This document shows, in pieces, positions 17,096 through 26,280 of a stretch of DNA of 64,000 bases. The notes beneath the pieces are model-generated. The model saw nothing but the letters and a program-made list of their open reading frames with translations. It made no database searches and was not told where the DNA came from. The stretch is from the NCBI GenBank assembly GCA_002239065.1, contig MPNO01000007.1, positions 55,421-119,420 of the forward strand, written 5' to 3'. The position numbers and the translations under genes were made by a program. Origin of the DNA: Defluviicoccus sp. bin129. Lineage in GTDB: Bacteria > Pseudomonadota > Alphaproteobacteria > MPNO01. How positions within the stretch are numbered: position 1 is the stretch's first letter; every line of letters begins with the position of its first letter.

Positions 17096-17674
17096 ATGAA
17101 GACAATCGAGATCACGCCGGACGAGATGGAGAGCCGGATTTCGCGCTATCGCGCGCTGGAGCCGCTGCCGATCCAGCAGGACCCGGAGATACCGCAGGAG
17201 GCGAACGACGTCGTCTACGCGCGCAAGCTGCTCTCGGTGATCGGCCTCGGCGGCGAGGTGGACACGCCGATCAACACCGGCGCACCCATCGTGGATGCCG
17301 CCGGCATGACCATGACGATTGCCGTCTGCCCGCCGGGCCAGGGCCCCTCGCTGCACGCCCATCTCCAGACCTACGAGACCTTCACCGTGCTCAAGGGCCG
17401 CTTCGAGGTGACCTGGAACGACGACGGCAGCGGGCGGGCCGAGCTCGGCGAGTTCGACACCATCTCGGTGCCGCCGAAGGTCAACCGCGCCTTCCGCAAT
17501 ATCGGCGACGGGGAGGGCATCCTGCAGGTGCTGATCACCGGCGGCGTGCACGACATGACCGATATCGACCTAGCGCCCTCCAGCGCGGTCAAGCTGGACG
17601 CCATCGGGCCGGGGCTGAAGGAGAAGTTCGCGGCCAAGGGCCTCACCTTCACCGCCCGGAAGGACGCCGCCTAG
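17096..17674 (+). CDS. Cupin-domain protein
   Basis: A 192-residue cytoplasmic protein with a single cupin fold. The first cupin motif is visible as H-A-H-x5-E-x6-G (HAHLQTYETFTVLKG), which would bind a divalent metal, and the second strand follows near FDTISVPPKVNRAFRN. Function is not known from sequence; enzymes with this fold include dioxygenases and isomerases. It ends the operon. Its TAG stop and the stop of the convergent TPP enzyme share one CTAG palindrome. Confidence 0.82.
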   Translation: MKTIEITPDEMESRISRYRALEPLPIQQDPEIPQEANDVVYARKLLSVIGLGGEVDTPINTGAPIVDAAGMTMTIAVCPPGQGPSLHAHLQTYETFTVLKGRFEVTWNDDGSGRAELGEFDTISVPPKVNRAFRNIGDGEGILQVLITGGVHDMTDIDLAPSSAVKLDAIGPGLKEKFAAKGLTFTARKDAA

Positions 17675-19341
17675 CCGCTCGCCGCCCTGATCCCGGCGAT
17701 TGTGGCGCCGGGCAGGATCGCGTCGGGGTCGATGCGGAGCTCTATGAGAGCGGGGGCGTCGGCCTCCCGGGCGCGTTCGAAGGCGTCGGGAAAATCCTCG
17801 GTGCGGGTCACCGTCTCGCCGTGGAGGCCGTAGGCCCGGGCCAGCATGGCGAAGTCCGGGTTGGCGAGATCGGTGGCGATCACGCGGCCCGGGTAGTGCC
17901 GCTCCTGGTGCATGCGGATGGTGCCGTAGCTGCCGTTCTCGACCACCAGGAAGGTGAGGTTGCGGAGGCGCTGGGCTGCGGCGGTCGCGACCTCCTGGCC
18001 GTTCATCAGGAAGTCGCCGTCGCCGCACCATGCCACGACCGCGCGGTCGGGGTGCAGCAGGGCGGCCGCCACCCCGGCGGGCACGCCGTAGCCCATCGAC
18101 CCGCTCTGCGGCGAGAGCTGGGTGCGGAACCCGCGATAGCGGTGGAAGCGGTGCAGCCATTGCGAGAAATTGCCGGCGCCGCTGGCGACGATGGCGTCTT
18201 CCGGCAGCACGCCTTCGAGATGGCGCACCGCCTGGGCGAGGTCGAGCGTCCCCGGCATGTCGGTCGGCTCGGCGAAGGCCTCGTAGGCGGCGCGCATCGC
18301 GGCGCGGCGTTCCGCCCAGGGCGGGTCGGCGATCGGTTCCAGCGCGGCGAGCGCGGCGGCGAATTCCGCCATGCCCGCGTTGATCGCGAGGTCGGGCTGG
18401 TAGACCTTGCCGAGCTCGTCGATCCCCGGATGGGCGTGGATCAGGCGCTGGCGCGGCTTGGGGAGCGCGAGCAGCGAATAGCCCTGGGTGATGACCTCGC
18501 CGAGCTGGGCGCCGGCCACCAGCAGCAGATCGGCGTCTCCGATCGCCCGGGCGAGGGCCGGGTTGGCGCCGAGCCCGACCACCCCGACATAGGCCGGATG
18601 ACGGTTGTCGAGCAGATCCTGGCGGCGGAACCCGACGGCGACCGGCAGGTCGCTGGCCTCGGCGAAGGCCCGCAGGTTGTCGCAGGCGTCTTGGGTCCAG
18701 CCGCTGCCGCCGGCCAGCACCACCGGGCGCTCCGCCCCGGACAGCATGTCGCGCAGCCGCTCCATGTCCCAAAATGCCGGGCTCGCCTGCACCTCTTCAT
18801 AGCCCGCCCCGTCCTCGGTCTCGGCGCGGTCGGTCTGCATGTCTTCCGGCAGCGCCAGCACCACCGGCCCGGCCCGGCCGGAGGTCGCCGTGCGGAAGGC
18901 GCGGTTGACGTATTCCGGAATCCGCGCCGGGTCGTCGATCTGGCCGGTCCACTTGGCGAGCTCGCCCATCATCCGGCGGAAGTCGATCTCCTGGAAGGCC
19001 TCGCGCTCGGCCATGCCGCGCGCGACCTGGCCGACGAACAGGATCACCGGCGAGGAGTCCTGGCGCGCGGTGTGGATGCCGACGCTCGCATTGGTCGCTC
19101 CGGGGCCGCGGGTGACGAAGCAGATCCCGGGCCGCCCGGTCAGCTTGCCGTAGGCCTCGGCCATATAGGCCGCGCCGCCCTCCTGACGGCAGGTGACGAC
19201 GCGGATCCGATCGCTGACGTCGAACAGCGCATCGAGGGTCGCGATATAGCTCTCGCCCGGGACGCAGAAGATCGTGTCGACCCCGTGGGTGAGCAGCGCA
19301 TCGGCGAGGATCTGCCCGCCGGTCCTGATATTGCTGGTCAT
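17671..19341 (-). CDS. Thiamine-diphosphate-binding protein (acetolactate synthase family)
   Basis: A 556-residue TPP enzyme. The N-terminal domain carries the catalytic Glu in CRQEGGAAYMAEAYGKL and the RGPGATNA loop; the C-terminal domain has the Mg/TPP motif beginning GDGDFLMNG and ending in ENGSYG. It is an acetolactate-synthase-like decarboxylase or ligase rather than the biosynthetic enzyme, because no small regulatory subunit gene accompanies it. The upstream cupin gene overlaps its start by 4 nt (ATGA), indicating a two-gene operon. Confidence 0.88.
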   Translation of the reverse strand: MTSNIRTGGQILADALLTHGVDTIFCVPGESYIATLDALFDVSDRIRVVTCRQEGGAAYMAEAYGKLTGRPGICFVTRGPGATNASVGIHTARQDSSPVILFVGQVARGMAEREAFQEIDFRRMMGELAKWTGQIDDPARIPEYVNRAFRTATSGRAGPVVLALPEDMQTDRAETEDGAGYEEVQASPAFWDMERLRDMLSGAERPVVLAGGSGWTQDACDNLRAFAEASDLPVAVGFRRQDLLDNRHPAYVGVVGLGANPALARAIGDADLLLVAGAQLGEVITQGYSLLALPKPRQRLIHAHPGIDELGKVYQPDLAINAGMAEFAAALAALEPIADPPWAERRAAMRAAYEAFAEPTDMPGTLDLAQAVRHLEGVLPEDAIVASGAGNFSQWLHRFHRYRGFRTQLSPQSGSMGYGVPAGVAAALLHPDRAVVAWCGDGDFLMNGQEVATAAAQRLRNLTFLVVENGSYGTIRMHQERHYPGRVIATDLANPDFAMLARAYGLHGETVTRTEDFPDAFERAREADAPALIELRIDPDAILPGATIAGIRAASG

Positions 19342-19994
19342 GTCTCGATGAACTCGTCCACGAAAACGGTGTATCTCTGCAATTTCGGCTTGTCCGCGTC
19401 CGCCGGGTCGACATAGCGGATCGAGCTCTTGCCCTTGAGCCGGCGCGGCAGGATCATCGCCCGCGAGAAATGCCCCGGCCGGTCGTCCGGCGCCCAGGCA
19501 TGGACCGGGTCGGGGCCGGCCTCGAACCAGGCATCGTAGGGGCCGAGCTCGGTCGTCTCGTCATGCACCCGGACGTTGAACCCGCCTTCGAGCAGGCAGC
19601 GTATGCCGCCCCCCTGGTGGGTGTGGGTGTAGGCGATCCCGCCCGGCGGCAGCTCGACCTTGTCGCAGCGCAGCAAGTACCCGTCCGGATCGTCGAGCCG
19701 GAGCGCCGCTTCGAGCTTGAGCTCCGATCTCACGCCTTCGCCCGTCGGAACGCCCTGGCCCGGGTCGAGCTCGTAGCGCAGCAGGCACGCACCTTCCGCG
19801 CGGGCGGCGATGGACATGGTGCCGGTGTGAAACAGCGCCGAATTCGCCGAGAGCGTCGCCGTCCCGCCGCCGGCACGGATCGAGGCCATGCCGTCGGCCA
19901 CGTAGATCGCCCGGATCGCCGGGGGCAGCGGCTCATCGAGGGCGGCATTCGCATCGAAGTCGTCCCGCGAGAGACGGAGCAGGTGGTCCGGCAT
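19338..19994 (-). CDS. Cupin-like protein upstream of the TPP enzyme
   Basis: A 218-residue protein with a predicted double-stranded beta-helix. The segment [27 protein letters not shown] resembles a cupin metal site (H-T-H, then Gly-rich turn). The second half has the pattern seen in cupins that act as acid-binding or isomerase proteins. It overlaps the TPP enzyme by 4 nt, so the two are co-translated; it may act on the same substrate. It is divergent from prpD, with a 157-nt spacer that holds both promoters. Confidence 0.7.
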   Translation of the reverse strand: MPDHLLRLSRDDFDANAALDEPLPPAIRAIYVADGMASIRAGGGTATLSANSALFHTGTMSIAARAEGACLLRYELDPGQGVPTGEGVRSELKLEAALRLDDPDGYLLRCDKVELPPGGIAYTHTHQGGGIRCLLEGGFNVRVHDETTELGPYDAWFEAGPDPVHAWAPDDRPGHFSRAMILPRRLKGKSSIRYVDPADADKPKLQRYTVFVDEFIET

Positions 19995-20151
19995 GGGGGT
20001 TCCCGATATCGCAGGCGCCCGCTACGCAGGGCGGCCCGGCTACCTAAACACACCGTCCGGCCGGCCACAACACGCGGTTCGAACGCGATTGGACCGGGTC
20101 TCGCCCCGGGGTATCATCCGTGACCCGCCAGGCAGCACTGGAGTTCGTCAG

Positions 20152-21663
20152 GTGACGATAAATCATACAGTTAAGGTCTATCCTTCAAAGACTGCCTTAG
20201 CGCGGGAAGATCAGCTCGCGTGGAAAATCGCGGCCGTCGCGACCGATCCCGTCGCGGTCGAGCCGGCGGTCGTCGACATGGCGATCAACCGGATCGTCGA
20301 CAACGCGGCGGTGGCGGTGGCGGCGCTCAACCGGTCCCCGGTCGCGACCGCGCGCGCCCAGGCACTCGCCCATCCGCGCGAGGGCGGGGCGGCCGTGTTC
20401 GGCATCTCCCCCGACCGCCGTTTCGCCGCGGAATGGGCCGCCTGGGCGAACGGGACGGCGGTTCGCGAGCTCGACTTCCACGACACCTTCCTCGCCGCGG
20501 ATTATTCCCATCCCGGCGACAACATCCCGGCGCTGCTCGCGGTGGCGCAGCAGACGGGCCGCGGCGGCGCCGACCTGGTGCGCGGCGTCGCGACCGCCTA
20601 CGAGATCCAGATCGACCTGGTGAAGGGGATCTGCCTGCACGCCCACAAGATCGACCATATCGCCCATCTCGGGCCCTCCGCGGCGGCCGGGCTCGGGACG
20701 CTGCTCGGGCTTTCGACCGAGACGGTCTACCAGGCGGTGCAGCAGGCGCTGCATATCTCGGTGAGCACGCGGCAGTCGCGCAAGGGCGAGATTTCCAGCT
20801 GGAAGGCGTTCGCCCCGGCCCATGCCGGCAAGCTCGCCATCGAGGCGGTCGACCGGACGATGCGCGGCGAGGGGGCGCCGTCGCCGATCTACGAGGGGGA
20901 GGACAGCGTCATCGCCCGGGTGCTCGACGGGCCGGACGCGGAATACACCGTGCCGCTGCCCGCCCCGGGCGAGGCCAAGCGCGCGATCCTCGAATCCTAC
21001 ACCAAGGAGCATTCGGCCGAGTACCAGAGCCAGGCGATCATCGACCTCGCCTTCCGCATGCGCGAGCGCATCGCCGATTTCGAGGCGATCGAGCGTATCG
21101 TGCTGCACACCAGCCACCACACCCACTACGTGATCGGGACCGGCGCCGGCGACCCCCAGAAGATGGACCCCGGGGCGAGCCGCGAGACCCTCGACCACAG
21201 CATCATGTACATCCTCGCGGTCGCCTTGCAGGACGGCGAATGGCACCACATCCGCTCCTACGCCCCGGAACGCGCCCGGCGTCCCGACACGGTCCGGCTG
21301 TGGCACAGGATCTCGACCGTCGAGGACCCGGAATGGACCGCGCGCTATCACGAGCCCGACCCGAACAGGCGGGCCTTCGGCGGGCGGCTCGAGATCGCGC
21401 TGAAATCGGGCGAGACCCTCGTGGACGAGCTCGCCGTCGCCAACGCCCACTCGGCAGGCGCGCGCCCCTTCGCGCGGGCGGACTACGTGCGCAAGTTCGA
21501 GACCCTGGCCGACGGCATCGCCGCGCCGGACGAGCAGCGCCGTTTCCTCGACCTGGTCCAGCGCCTGCCCGATCTGGGACCCGACGAAATCGGCGGCCTG
21601 AACGTCGCCGTCGATCCGGCGGGCCTGGTCAACGCCGAGCGCGACGACAGGGGGATTTTCTAG
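20152..21663 (+). CDS. prpD: 2-methylcitrate dehydratase PrpD
   Basis: A 503-residue MmgE/PrpD protein close to true PrpD. The N-terminal [18 protein letters not shown], the [12 protein letters not shown] stretch and the conserved [21 protein letters not shown] block support this, as does linkage to prpB and prpC. It dehydrates 2-methylcitrate to 2-methylaconitate in propionate oxidation. The start is taken as GTG 20152, with GGAG 8 nt upstream, because the family N-terminus ([10 protein letters not shown]) begins there; a longer frame from 19993 reads through the divergent promoter region. No AcnD or PrpF gene is adjacent, consistent with the PrpD-type route. Confidence 0.9.
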   Translation: MTINHTVKVYPSKTALAREDQLAWKIAAVATDPVAVEPAVVDMAINRIVDNAAVAVAALNRSPVATARAQALAHPREGGAAVFGISPDRRFAAEWAAWANGTAVRELDFHDTFLAADYSHPGDNIPALLAVAQQTGRGGADLVRGVATAYEIQIDLVKGICLHAHKIDHIAHLGPSAAAGLGTLLGLSTETVYQAVQQALHISVSTRQSRKGEISSWKAFAPAHAGKLAIEAVDRTMRGEGAPSPIYEGEDSVIARVLDGPDAEYTVPLPAPGEAKRAILESYTKEHSAEYQSQAIIDLAFRMRERIADFEAIERIVLHTSHHTHYVIGTGAGDPQKMDPGASRETLDHSIMYILAVALQDGEWHHIRSYAPERARRPDTVRLWHRISTVEDPEWTARYHEPDPNRRAFGGRLEIALKSGETLVDELAVANAHSAGARPFARADYVRKFETLADGIAAPDEQRRFLDLVQRLPDLGPDEIGGLNVAVDPAGLVNAERDDRGIF

Positions 21664-21728
21664 CGTCTTCCGCGAGTTTCCGGCGAGCCTCTTGCCCCAG
21701 CCGGATGGGGAGAAGGAGCCGCTGGGGT

Positions 21729-21745
21729 GGCGCCCGATGGGCGCC
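21729..21745. other. GC hairpin after prpD
   Basis: A 7-bp perfect stem (GGCGCCC, loop GAT, GGGCGCC) lies 65 nt after the prpD stop. It lacks a T-tract, so it is at best a weak or Rho-assisted end, or a processing site. Confidence 0.35.
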
Positions 21746-21847
21746 GGGTTCGGAGATGTCCCGGCCCCTGGGCCCTGAGCGCCGCCCTTGTCCGCCTCCC
21801 AAGCCTGCGGTAGCGTCGCCGGGTTCCAACCACCTTGCGGGGAAACC

Positions 21848-21931
21848 ATGCGGATTGCCCAGACCTTGCTGGCCTTGGGATTGGCCCTCATTGTGACAGC
21901 CTGCGACATACCGCTGCTGCCCGGGGTCTAG
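21848..21931 (+). CDS. 27-residue putative lipoprotein
   Basis: A tiny reading frame (M-R-I-A-Q-T-L-L-A-L...) with GGGGAAA just before its ATG. A charged start, a hydrophobic core and a lipobox V-T-A-C at residues 16-19 make a type II signal peptide; only eight residues follow the lipidated Cys19. Very small lipoproteins of the entericidin kind look like this, but no specific family is recognised. It lies on the same strand between prpD and prpB. It could also be a chance reading frame. Confidence 0.55.
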   Translation: MRIAQTLLALGLALIVTACDIPLLPGV

Positions 21932-22150
21932 CAGGGAAGGGGCGACGCCGGATGACGGCGGGCGGCGCCCGGGAACGCCTCTGCGGCGTCCTCGATCGTC
22001 TCGGGTACGTGACAGCCCCGCGAGGCCGCTCCCGCGCCGCCGGCGGGCCGGCGCGGAGGGGCAGTCGGCACCCTCTTTGCCCGACCCGCCGCTGAATATA
22101 TTGGTGCAATAGATCCAGTTCGATGGGGTAGCGGAGAGGGGGATTTTCCG
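21932..22150. promoter_or_regulatory. Upstream region of prpB with an ATTGGTGCAAT palindrome
   Basis: This 219-nt stretch separates the small lipoprotein frame from prpB. The first part is GC-rich, with a weak hairpin at 22032-22056. The last 60 nt are relatively AT-rich and hold the 11-bp palindrome ATTGGTGCAAT (22100-22110), about 40 nt before the prpB ATG. It may be part of a promoter or operator for prpBC; which regulator would bind it is unknown. Confidence 0.35.
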
Positions 22151-23044
22151 ATGCTGTTCGCCACCAGGACGGCGGCCGAGAAGCGGGCCGCGTTCCGCGC
22201 GGCGCTCGATTCGGGGGCGCTCTTGCAACTGCCCGGCGCGTTCTCGCCGCTGGTCGCGGTGCTGGTCCAGGAGAAGGGCTTCGACGGCATCTATATCTCG
22301 GGCGCTGCGCTGTCGGCGGATCTGGCGCTCCCCGATATCGGGTTGACGACGCTGCCCGAGGTGGCCGCGCGGGGGCACCAGATCGCGCGGGCGACCGACC
22401 TGCCGGCGCTGATCGACCTCGACACCGGGTTCGGCGAGCCGATGAACGCGGCGCGCTCGATCCAGGAGATCGAGGATGCCGGGCTGGCGGGATGCCATCT
22501 GGAGGACCAGCTCAGCCCCAAGCGCTGCGGGCATCTCGACAACAAGGTGCTGATCCCGGCCGCCGACATGGCGCAGAAGATCCGCGCCGCGGCCGACGCC
22601 AGGCGCGATCCCGGCTTCCTGCTGATGGCCCGCACCGACGCCAAGGCGTCGGAGGGGCTGGAAGCGGCGATCGACCGCGCCAGGGCCTATGTCGATGCCG
22701 GCGCCGATGCGATCTTCCCCGAAGCGCTCACCACGATCCCGGAATACGAGGCGTTTCGGGCAGCCGTTTCGGTGCCGCTCCTGGCCAACCTCACCGAGTT
22801 CGGAAAGACCCCGCTGCTCACCCGCGACCGTCTGGTCGAGCTCGGCTACAACATCGCCATCTACCCTGTGACGACGCTCCGCCTCGCCATGTTCGGGGTC
22901 GAGGAGGGGCTCGACGTGCTCAAGGCGGAGGGCACCCAGCAGGACGCGGTGCCGAGGATGCAGACCCGCAAGCGGCTCTATGAGCTGCTGCGCTACGAGG
23001 ATTACAATCGATTCGACCAGAGCCTCTTCAATTTCAGGGTTTGA
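22151..23044 (+). CDS. prpB: 2-methylisocitrate lyase PrpB
   Basis: A 297-residue ICL/PEPM-superfamily enzyme. The catalytic loop K-R-C-G-H-L (near residues 125-130) is the mark of methylisocitrate lyases, and the Mg-binding DLDTGFGEP block precedes it. It splits 2-methylisocitrate into pyruvate and succinate. GGAGAGGGGG stands before the ATG. The prpC start follows 26 nt after its stop, and prpD is upstream, completing the cycle. Confidence 0.95.
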   Translation: MLFATRTAAEKRAAFRAALDSGALLQLPGAFSPLVAVLVQEKGFDGIYISGAALSADLALPDIGLTTLPEVAARGHQIARATDLPALIDLDTGFGEPMNAARSIQEIEDAGLAGCHLEDQLSPKRCGHLDNKVLIPAADMAQKIRAAADARRDPGFLLMARTDAKASEGLEAAIDRARAYVDAGADAIFPEALTTIPEYEAFRAAVSVPLLANLTEFGKTPLLTRDRLVELGYNIAIYPVTTLRLAMFGVEEGLDVLKAEGTQQDAVPRMQTRKRLYELLRYEDYNRFDQSLFNFRV

Positions 23045-23070
23045 AGCAGGGCGGAAGAAGGGAGGGTCGG

Positions 23071-24198
23071 ATGGCCGAGCCGCAGATCCAGAAGGGCCTC
23101 GCCGGGGTGACGGTGGACACCACCGCGATCTCCAAGGTGGTGCCCGAGACCAACTCGCTCACCTATCGCGGATACGCGGTGCAGGAGCTGTGCGCCGAAG
23201 CCTCGTTCGAGGAAGTCGCCTGGCTGATGTGGAACGGCGAGCTGCCCGACGCCGACGAGCTCGACCGCTTCAAGGCCGAGGAGGCGAAGCGGCGCGAGCT
23301 CTCGGACGACCATATCGAGGTGATCCGCCGCATTCCGCCCGCCGCCCACCCCATGGACGCGCTGCGCACGGCGGTCAGCTATCTCGGGACCATGGAGATC
23401 GCCTGGGGCGGCGAACCGGAGCTGGCCGACCGCGACCGCGCGCTCGACCTGTTCGCCAAGATTCCGACGATGATCGCGACGGACTACCGGTTCCGCACCG
23501 GCGAAGTGCGGATAGCACCGCGCGAAGATCTGCCGATGGTCGAGAACTTCTTCAACATGTGCTTCGGCGAGGTGCCGCCTCCCGAGGTCATCAAGGCCTT
23601 CGATACGTCGATGATCCTCTACGCCGAGCACAGCTTCAACGCGTCCACCTTCACCGTTCGCACCATCGCATCCAGCCGTTCGGACATCTTTTCCGCGGTC
23701 ACCGGCGGCATCGGCTCGCTCAAGGGCCCGCTGCATGGCGGCGCCAACGAGGCGGTGATGAAGATGTTCCTCGAAATCGGCGACCCCGATACCGCCGAGC
23801 AATGGATGCGCGAGGCCATCGCCCGGAAGAGGCTGGTGATGGGCTTCGGCCACCGGGTCTACAAATCGGGCGATTCCCGCGTGCCGACCATGCGCAGCTG
23901 CCTGGAGGATCTCGCCGCCTGGAAGGGCGACGATACCTGGATCCGCATGTCCGACGGGCTGCAGAAGGTGATGATCGACGAGAAGGGGATCCATCCCAAC
24001 CTCGATTTTCCCGCCGGCCCGTCCTACCACATGATGGGATTCGACATCGAGATGTTCACGCCGATCTTCGTGATGAGCCGGATCACCGGCTGGACGGCGC
24101 ATTATCTCGAACAGAACCTCGACAACCGGCTGATCCGCCCGCTCAGCGCCTATGACGGCGTGGCGCAGCGCCCGGTGCCGCCGATCGGCGAACGCTGA
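23071..24198 (+). CDS. prpC: 2-methylcitrate synthase PrpC
   Basis: A 375-residue citrate-synthase-fold enzyme. The catalytic histidines sit in LHGGANEAVM and GFGHRVYKSGDSR, and the catalytic Asp lies near NLDFPAGPSYH. The C-terminus RPVPPIGER is typical of methylcitrate synthase. It condenses propionyl-CoA and oxaloacetate. The ATG at 23071 follows GGGAGGG; an extension to 23041 is unneeded. It lies 15 nt from the convergent selenoprotein candidate. Confidence 0.95.
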   Translation: MAEPQIQKGLAGVTVDTTAISKVVPETNSLTYRGYAVQELCAEASFEEVAWLMWNGELPDADELDRFKAEEAKRRELSDDHIEVIRRIPPAAHPMDALRTAVSYLGTMEIAWGGEPELADRDRALDLFAKIPTMIATDYRFRTGEVRIAPREDLPMVENFFNMCFGEVPPPEVIKAFDTSMILYAEHSFNASTFTVRTIASSRSDIFSAVTGGIGSLKGPLHGGANEAVMKMFLEIGDPDTAEQWMREAIARKRLVMGFGHRVYKSGDSRVPTMRSCLEDLAAWKGDDTWIRMSDGLQKVMIDEKGIHPNLDFPAGPSYHMMGFDIEMFTPIFVMSRITGWTAHYLEQNLDNRLIRPLSAYDGVAQRPVPPIGER

Positions 24199-24213
24199 GG
24201 CGCGCCGTCCCCG

Positions 24214-25362
24214 TCAGTGCCAGTCGTCGATGCCGAGCGCGGCGCGCTCCTCCACCGTCTGCGCCAGCTTGAACGGCTCGACCGGGATACCGGTCGCATC
24301 GGCGATCCGCACCACCGCGTTGAACGACGCGACGACGCCGGCGGCGTCGACGAAGCCGGCTTCGCCGACCGCCGCCACCAGCGCGCGCCGGGCGGGGGCG
24401 ATCGCCGCGTCCGCGCCCTCCAGCACCGCTTCGGCGAAGTCGAGCAGCGGGCGGCCATGCGGCACGCCGCCGTCGCCGTCCCCGGAGATCCCGTCGAGCG
24501 AGTAGCTCTCGCCGTAATGCCTGCCGCTCTCACGGAGCAGCATCGCGTGCCCGGCGGTTCAGTATCGGCACCGGTTGATCATCGACACCCGGGCGGCGAG
24601 GAGTTCCATCTGCGCGTGGCTGATCGCGCGGTACTCGGTGGCGAAATCCTTGAGCGCGAATTGCGGCAGGTAGATCGCATCGTCGAGATCGAAGAACGCC
24701 GCGACCTCCGCCGGCACCAGGCTCATCCCGCGGTGGATGTTGGCGACGAGATCCGGGGTCTTGTCGCCGTAAGGGTTGGGGTCGCCGTCGGCGATGTCTT
24801 CGGGTTCCAGGATGGGGAGCCAGGCGAGACCCCGCCGCGCCCCGGCCGGCCGGTAGCGCGACGGCTCGCCCGGCACTGGCCCCCGCGCCGCCCCGCCCGG
24901 CCGGTGGCGCGCGGGCTCGCGGGCCCCGGGCCGGGCCAGCGCGGGGCGCGGCAGGCCGAGCCCCTTCGCCAGCGTGTCCAGCGCCGTCGCGATGGAGACC
25001 ACGCCGACGATCTCGACATAGCGCGGCTCGCTCAACCCGCTCGCGACCGTCTCCCGCAACCAGGCCTCGGTCAGCCGCCCGGAATCGGTACGGATGCGGT
25101 GAATCGCCTCCACGACGTCGTCGGGCAGAGTGCTCGTCGAATCGTGGGTTCCGTCGACGGCGAAGGGCGAGAGGGCGGCGGCGCGTTGGCGGCAGAGCGC
25201 GCATTCCGGCGCTTCGCGGCACGCCGCGACCATGGCGAGCCGCTCCGCCCCGGTCCACCACGTCCCCGGCCGGGCGAGGTGGTCCCAGGCGCGACGCCAG
25301 GCCTCGTCGAGATCGGCGCGCACCGCAAACGGGGCGAGGTCGGAAAGCATTTCACCGCTCAT
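24214..25362 (-). CDS. Putative selenocysteine-containing AhpD-like protein (in-frame UGA at 24559-24561)
   Basis: One frame runs 383 codons (382 residues) if a single in-frame TGA at 24559-24561 is read as selenocysteine (Sec268). The context is I-N-R-C265-R-Y-Sec268-T-A-G-H272, matching the AhpD C-x-x-C-x-x-x-H active site with Sec in the second cysteine position. The 109 residues after the TGA continue the fold in the same frame. The N-terminal half has a second AhpD-like redox pair, C54-A-L-C57, so the protein seems to be a tandem of two such domains. It probably reduces peroxides or disulfides. A hairpin fitting a bacterial SECIS follows the TGA. It starts by a 4-nt overlap with the DMT transporter gene. 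An internal in-frame near-duplication around 24839-24923 is probably artefactual. The alternative is two genes or a pseudogene with a nonsense mutation. Confidence 0.75.
24523..24541 (-). promoter_or_regulatory. Candidate SECIS hairpin
   Basis: In mRNA sense a 7-bp stem pairs GCUGCUC with GAGCGGC (one G-U pair) around the loop CGUGA. The loop begins 24 nt after the UGA and has G as its second base followed by U. Bacterial SECIS elements lie in the coding region just after UGA, with the loop about 16-37 nt away and a G in the first two loop positions, so the geometry fits. Hairpins are common in GC-rich DNA, so this alone would not be decisive. Confidence 0.6.
24839..24923. other. Imperfect 51-nt-period duplication inside the selenoprotein candidate
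   Basis: About 35 nt starting near 24839 recur near 24890 with several changes, many of them A replaced by G or C (for example CCGGTAGCGCG versus CCGGTGGCGCG). The 51-nt period keeps the frame. It resembles the other G/C-enriched stretches in this window. Confidence 0.55.
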
Positions 25363-26276
25363 GACCCGGTCTCCTCGCGCTGGCGCCGCCGCTCGACCGC
25401 GTCGCGGCGGGTGATGAACAGGAGCGCCGAAATTATCACAGCCGTGCCCGCGGCCGACCAGACGTCCGGGATTTCGGCGAACACGGCGAAGCCGAACAGG
25501 GCGGCGAGCGGCATGCGCAGGAAGTCGAGCGGGGCGATGATCGTCACCTCGCCGGCATCGTAGGCGCGGGCGAGAAAATTCTGCCCGACGCCGCCGAGCA
25601 CGCCCGTGGCGACCAGCCAGCCGAGCTGGCGCCAGTCCGGCGTCTCCCAGGTGAGGATCGCCGGCGGCAGCAGGAACAGGGTGCCGAAGAGGAAGAAGTA
25701 GAAGACGATCCGCGCCGGCGGCTCGGTCCGCGACAGGCTCTTGAGCGAGATGATCGCGCCGCTGGTGAGCACCGCGCTGCCCAGCGCGATCAGCATCGCA
25801 TGGTCGATCTGGCCGTGCGGCTTGACGATCATCACCACGCCGACGAACCCGGCGATCGTGGCGAATGTCCGGTCGCGGCGGATGGCCTCGCCCAGGATGA
25901 GCCCGGACAGCAGGATCGACCAGAAGGGCGAGGTGAAGGAGAGCACCATCGCGTCCGACAGCATCAGCCGCCCGACCGCGTAGACGACGCAGGCGAAAGA
26001 CGCGATCCCGAAGAACGCGCGCAGGAAATGCGTCTTCAGCCGGCGCGTCGCGATGCCCGCCGGGCCGACCCGGACCAGCCAGGGGACGAACAGGACCAGC
26101 GCCACCGAGGTGCGCATCAGCGCGACGACGAAGAAGGGAAGCTCGGTCGCCATCTGCTTGATGATCGCGAACATCGCCGTCAGCAGGGTGACGGCGGCCA
26201 GCATCCACAGGATGCCGCGCAGATTGTCGAGCTTCGGACGGTAGGCGCCCGGCTGCGGCGCCCGCTGGTCGTTCAC
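25359..26276 (-). CDS. EamA/DMT-family transporter
   Basis: A 305-residue inner-membrane protein with about ten hydrophobic segments in two EamA-type repeats. The pattern AAVTLLTAMFAIIKQMA near the start and LDFLRMPLAALFGFAVFAE near the end is typical of drug/metabolite exporters of the RhaT/YdcZ-like group. Its substrate is not known. It is the middle gene of a minus-strand operon, 4 nt after the dehydrogenase and overlapping the selenoprotein candidate by 4 nt. Confidence 0.9.
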   Translation of the reverse strand: MNDQRAPQPGAYRPKLDNLRGILWMLAAVTLLTAMFAIIKQMATELPFFVVALMRTSVALVLFVPWLVRVGPAGIATRRLKTHFLRAFFGIASFACVVYAVGRLMLSDAMVLSFTSPFWSILLSGLILGEAIRRDRTFATIAGFVGVVMIVKPHGQIDHAMLIALGSAVLTSGAIISLKSLSRTEPPARIVFYFFLFGTLFLLPPAILTWETPDWRQLGWLVATGVLGGVGQNFLARAYDAGEVTIIAPLDFLRMPLAALFGFAVFAEIPDVWSAAGTAVIISALLFITRRDAVERRRQREETGS

Positions 26277-26280
26277 CGCT

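Noticed and set aside
21729..21745. Intrinsic terminator after prpD
   Set aside because: The stem is good but no T-tract follows.
24559..24561. Ordinary stop codon separating two unrelated small genes
   Set aside because: The downstream frame is the same and continues an AhpD fold; the stop falls at the catalytic Cys position, so a Sec codon is the better reading, though a nonsense mutation is not excluded.
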